Shown here piece by piece: positions 6,829 through 7,266 of a DNA stretch of 7,266 bases. The stretch's first letter is position 1. Every line of letters starts with the position of its first letter. Source of the stretch: an uncultured Prevotellaceae bacterium (GTDB lineage: Bacteria; Bacteroidota; Bacteroidia; Bacteroidales; Bacteroidaceae); NCBI GenBank assembly GCA_945486445.1, contig CALYTD010000051.1, forward strand, positions 1 through 7,266. Reading direction: 5' to 3'. A program made the position numbers and the translations under genes. Under the pieces are notes generated by a model, which saw nothing but the letters and a program-made list of their open reading frames with translations, searched no databases and was not told where the DNA came from.

Positions 6829-7266
6829 TCAGTGCGTGTCTTCGCCTTCTGGACTTGCATAGACGCTCTTCGGGCAGAGTTCCAGATAGTCGAATGACCA
6901 TTCTTTGTCGCCTTCCAGCACCTGACGGAATCTTAGCCAGTAGGTTTCGCCCTCTCTGAACTGTGCTGTGGTGAGTATCTTGCGCAGGTGCTCTGTGGAG
7001 TTCACGCGGAAGATGCCTCCGTCTGGCTTGCCGTAAGAGTCCATGCCCTTCATGTAGCCACGGTTGTGCATGGCCTTGTCGTTGGCTGCGTCGTATTCTT
7101 TGTCGCCTTTATCGGCAATGAATCCTACTTCTGGGTCCCAGCCACCTATGCGCAGGTCAACGGGGATTCCGCAGGGTTCGAATATTCCTTCTGATTCTGC
7201 ACCGAGATATACTTGTACTACGCCGCGCTCTTCTGCACCGCATACGTAGCCAAGGCGTATCTCATA
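6829..7266 (-). CDS. C-terminal part of a probable FAS1-associated surface protein (5' end missing at right edge)
   Basis: The frame is open from the right edge (first complete codon 7266-7264) to TGA at 6831-6829, giving 145 visible residues. It begins YEIRLGYVCGAEERGVVQVYLG and continues through PCGIPVDLRI (about 33-42) and AMHNRGYMKG (about 66-75), then YWLRFRQVL and WSFDYLELCPKSVYA near the end. Alternating hydrophobic strands and a closing FDYLELCP strand suggest a beta-sandwich ligand-binding domain; no catalytic residues are evident. From memory of the family, these motifs resemble the C-termini of Bacteroidota fasciclin-domain lipoproteins encoded beside SusC/SusD pairs, but the FAS1 part itself would lie outside the window, so this is an inference. 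An internal ATG at 7071 is not the true start because coding runs on upstream without a stop. It is cooriented with the FAS1-SusC-SusD genes but separated by 414 bp. It may be in the same operon or the last gene of the one before. Confidence 0.65.
   Translation of the reverse strand, partial: YEIRLGYVCGAEERGVVQVYLGAESEGIFEPCGIPVDLRIGGWDPEVGFIADKGDKEYDAANDKAMHNRGYMKGMDSYGKPDGGIFRVNSTEHLRKILTTAQFREGETYWLRFRQVLEGDKEWSFDYLELCPKSVYASPEGEDTH

Overview
The window looks like a piece of a Bacteroidota (Bacteroidales-type, perhaps Prevotella/Bacteroides-like) genome. The evidence is a SusC/RagA TonB-linked outer-membrane transporter directly followed by a SusD/RagB lipoprotein, lipoproteins with Bacteroidota-style lipobox signals, and A-rich gene starts without clear Shine-Dalgarno sequences. 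The genus cannot be fixed from this sequence alone. All real genes lie on the minus strand, so transcription runs from high to low coordinates. I found no convincing plus-strand gene, tRNA, rRNA, CRISPR array, transposase or phage gene.

Layout in transcription order: (1) 7266-6829, the last 145 codons of a surface-type protein cut by the window edge, with a beta-rich C-terminus like that of Bacteroidota fasciclin-associated proteins. (2) 6828-6415, a 414-bp gap that is poor in U on the transcribed sense and holds four tandem 22-bp imperfect repeats, a near-perfect GC-rich palindrome and a short G-rich tract on the plus strand. (3) 6414-4816, a 532-residue lipoprotein with two fasciclin (FAS1)-like regions and a C-terminal beta-sandwich-like region. 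(4) 4796-1611, a complete 1061-residue SusC-like transporter. (5) 1583-1, a SusD-like lipoprotein of which 527 codons are visible before the left edge.

Genes 3-5 are almost certainly one operon: the gaps are 19 and 27 bp with no terminator between them. SusC forms the TonB-dependent outer-membrane barrel, SusD is its surface lid that captures ligand, and the FAS1 lipoprotein is probably an accessory binding or adhesion protein on the cell surface. Gene 1 probably supplies a second accessory surface protein. No glycoside hydrolase, polysaccharide lyase, sulfatase, protease or ECF-sigma/anti-sigma pair is visible, so the ligand cannot be named; 'polysaccharide utilisation' would be a guess. The most unusual non-coding content is the 414-bp leader ahead of the FAS1 gene.
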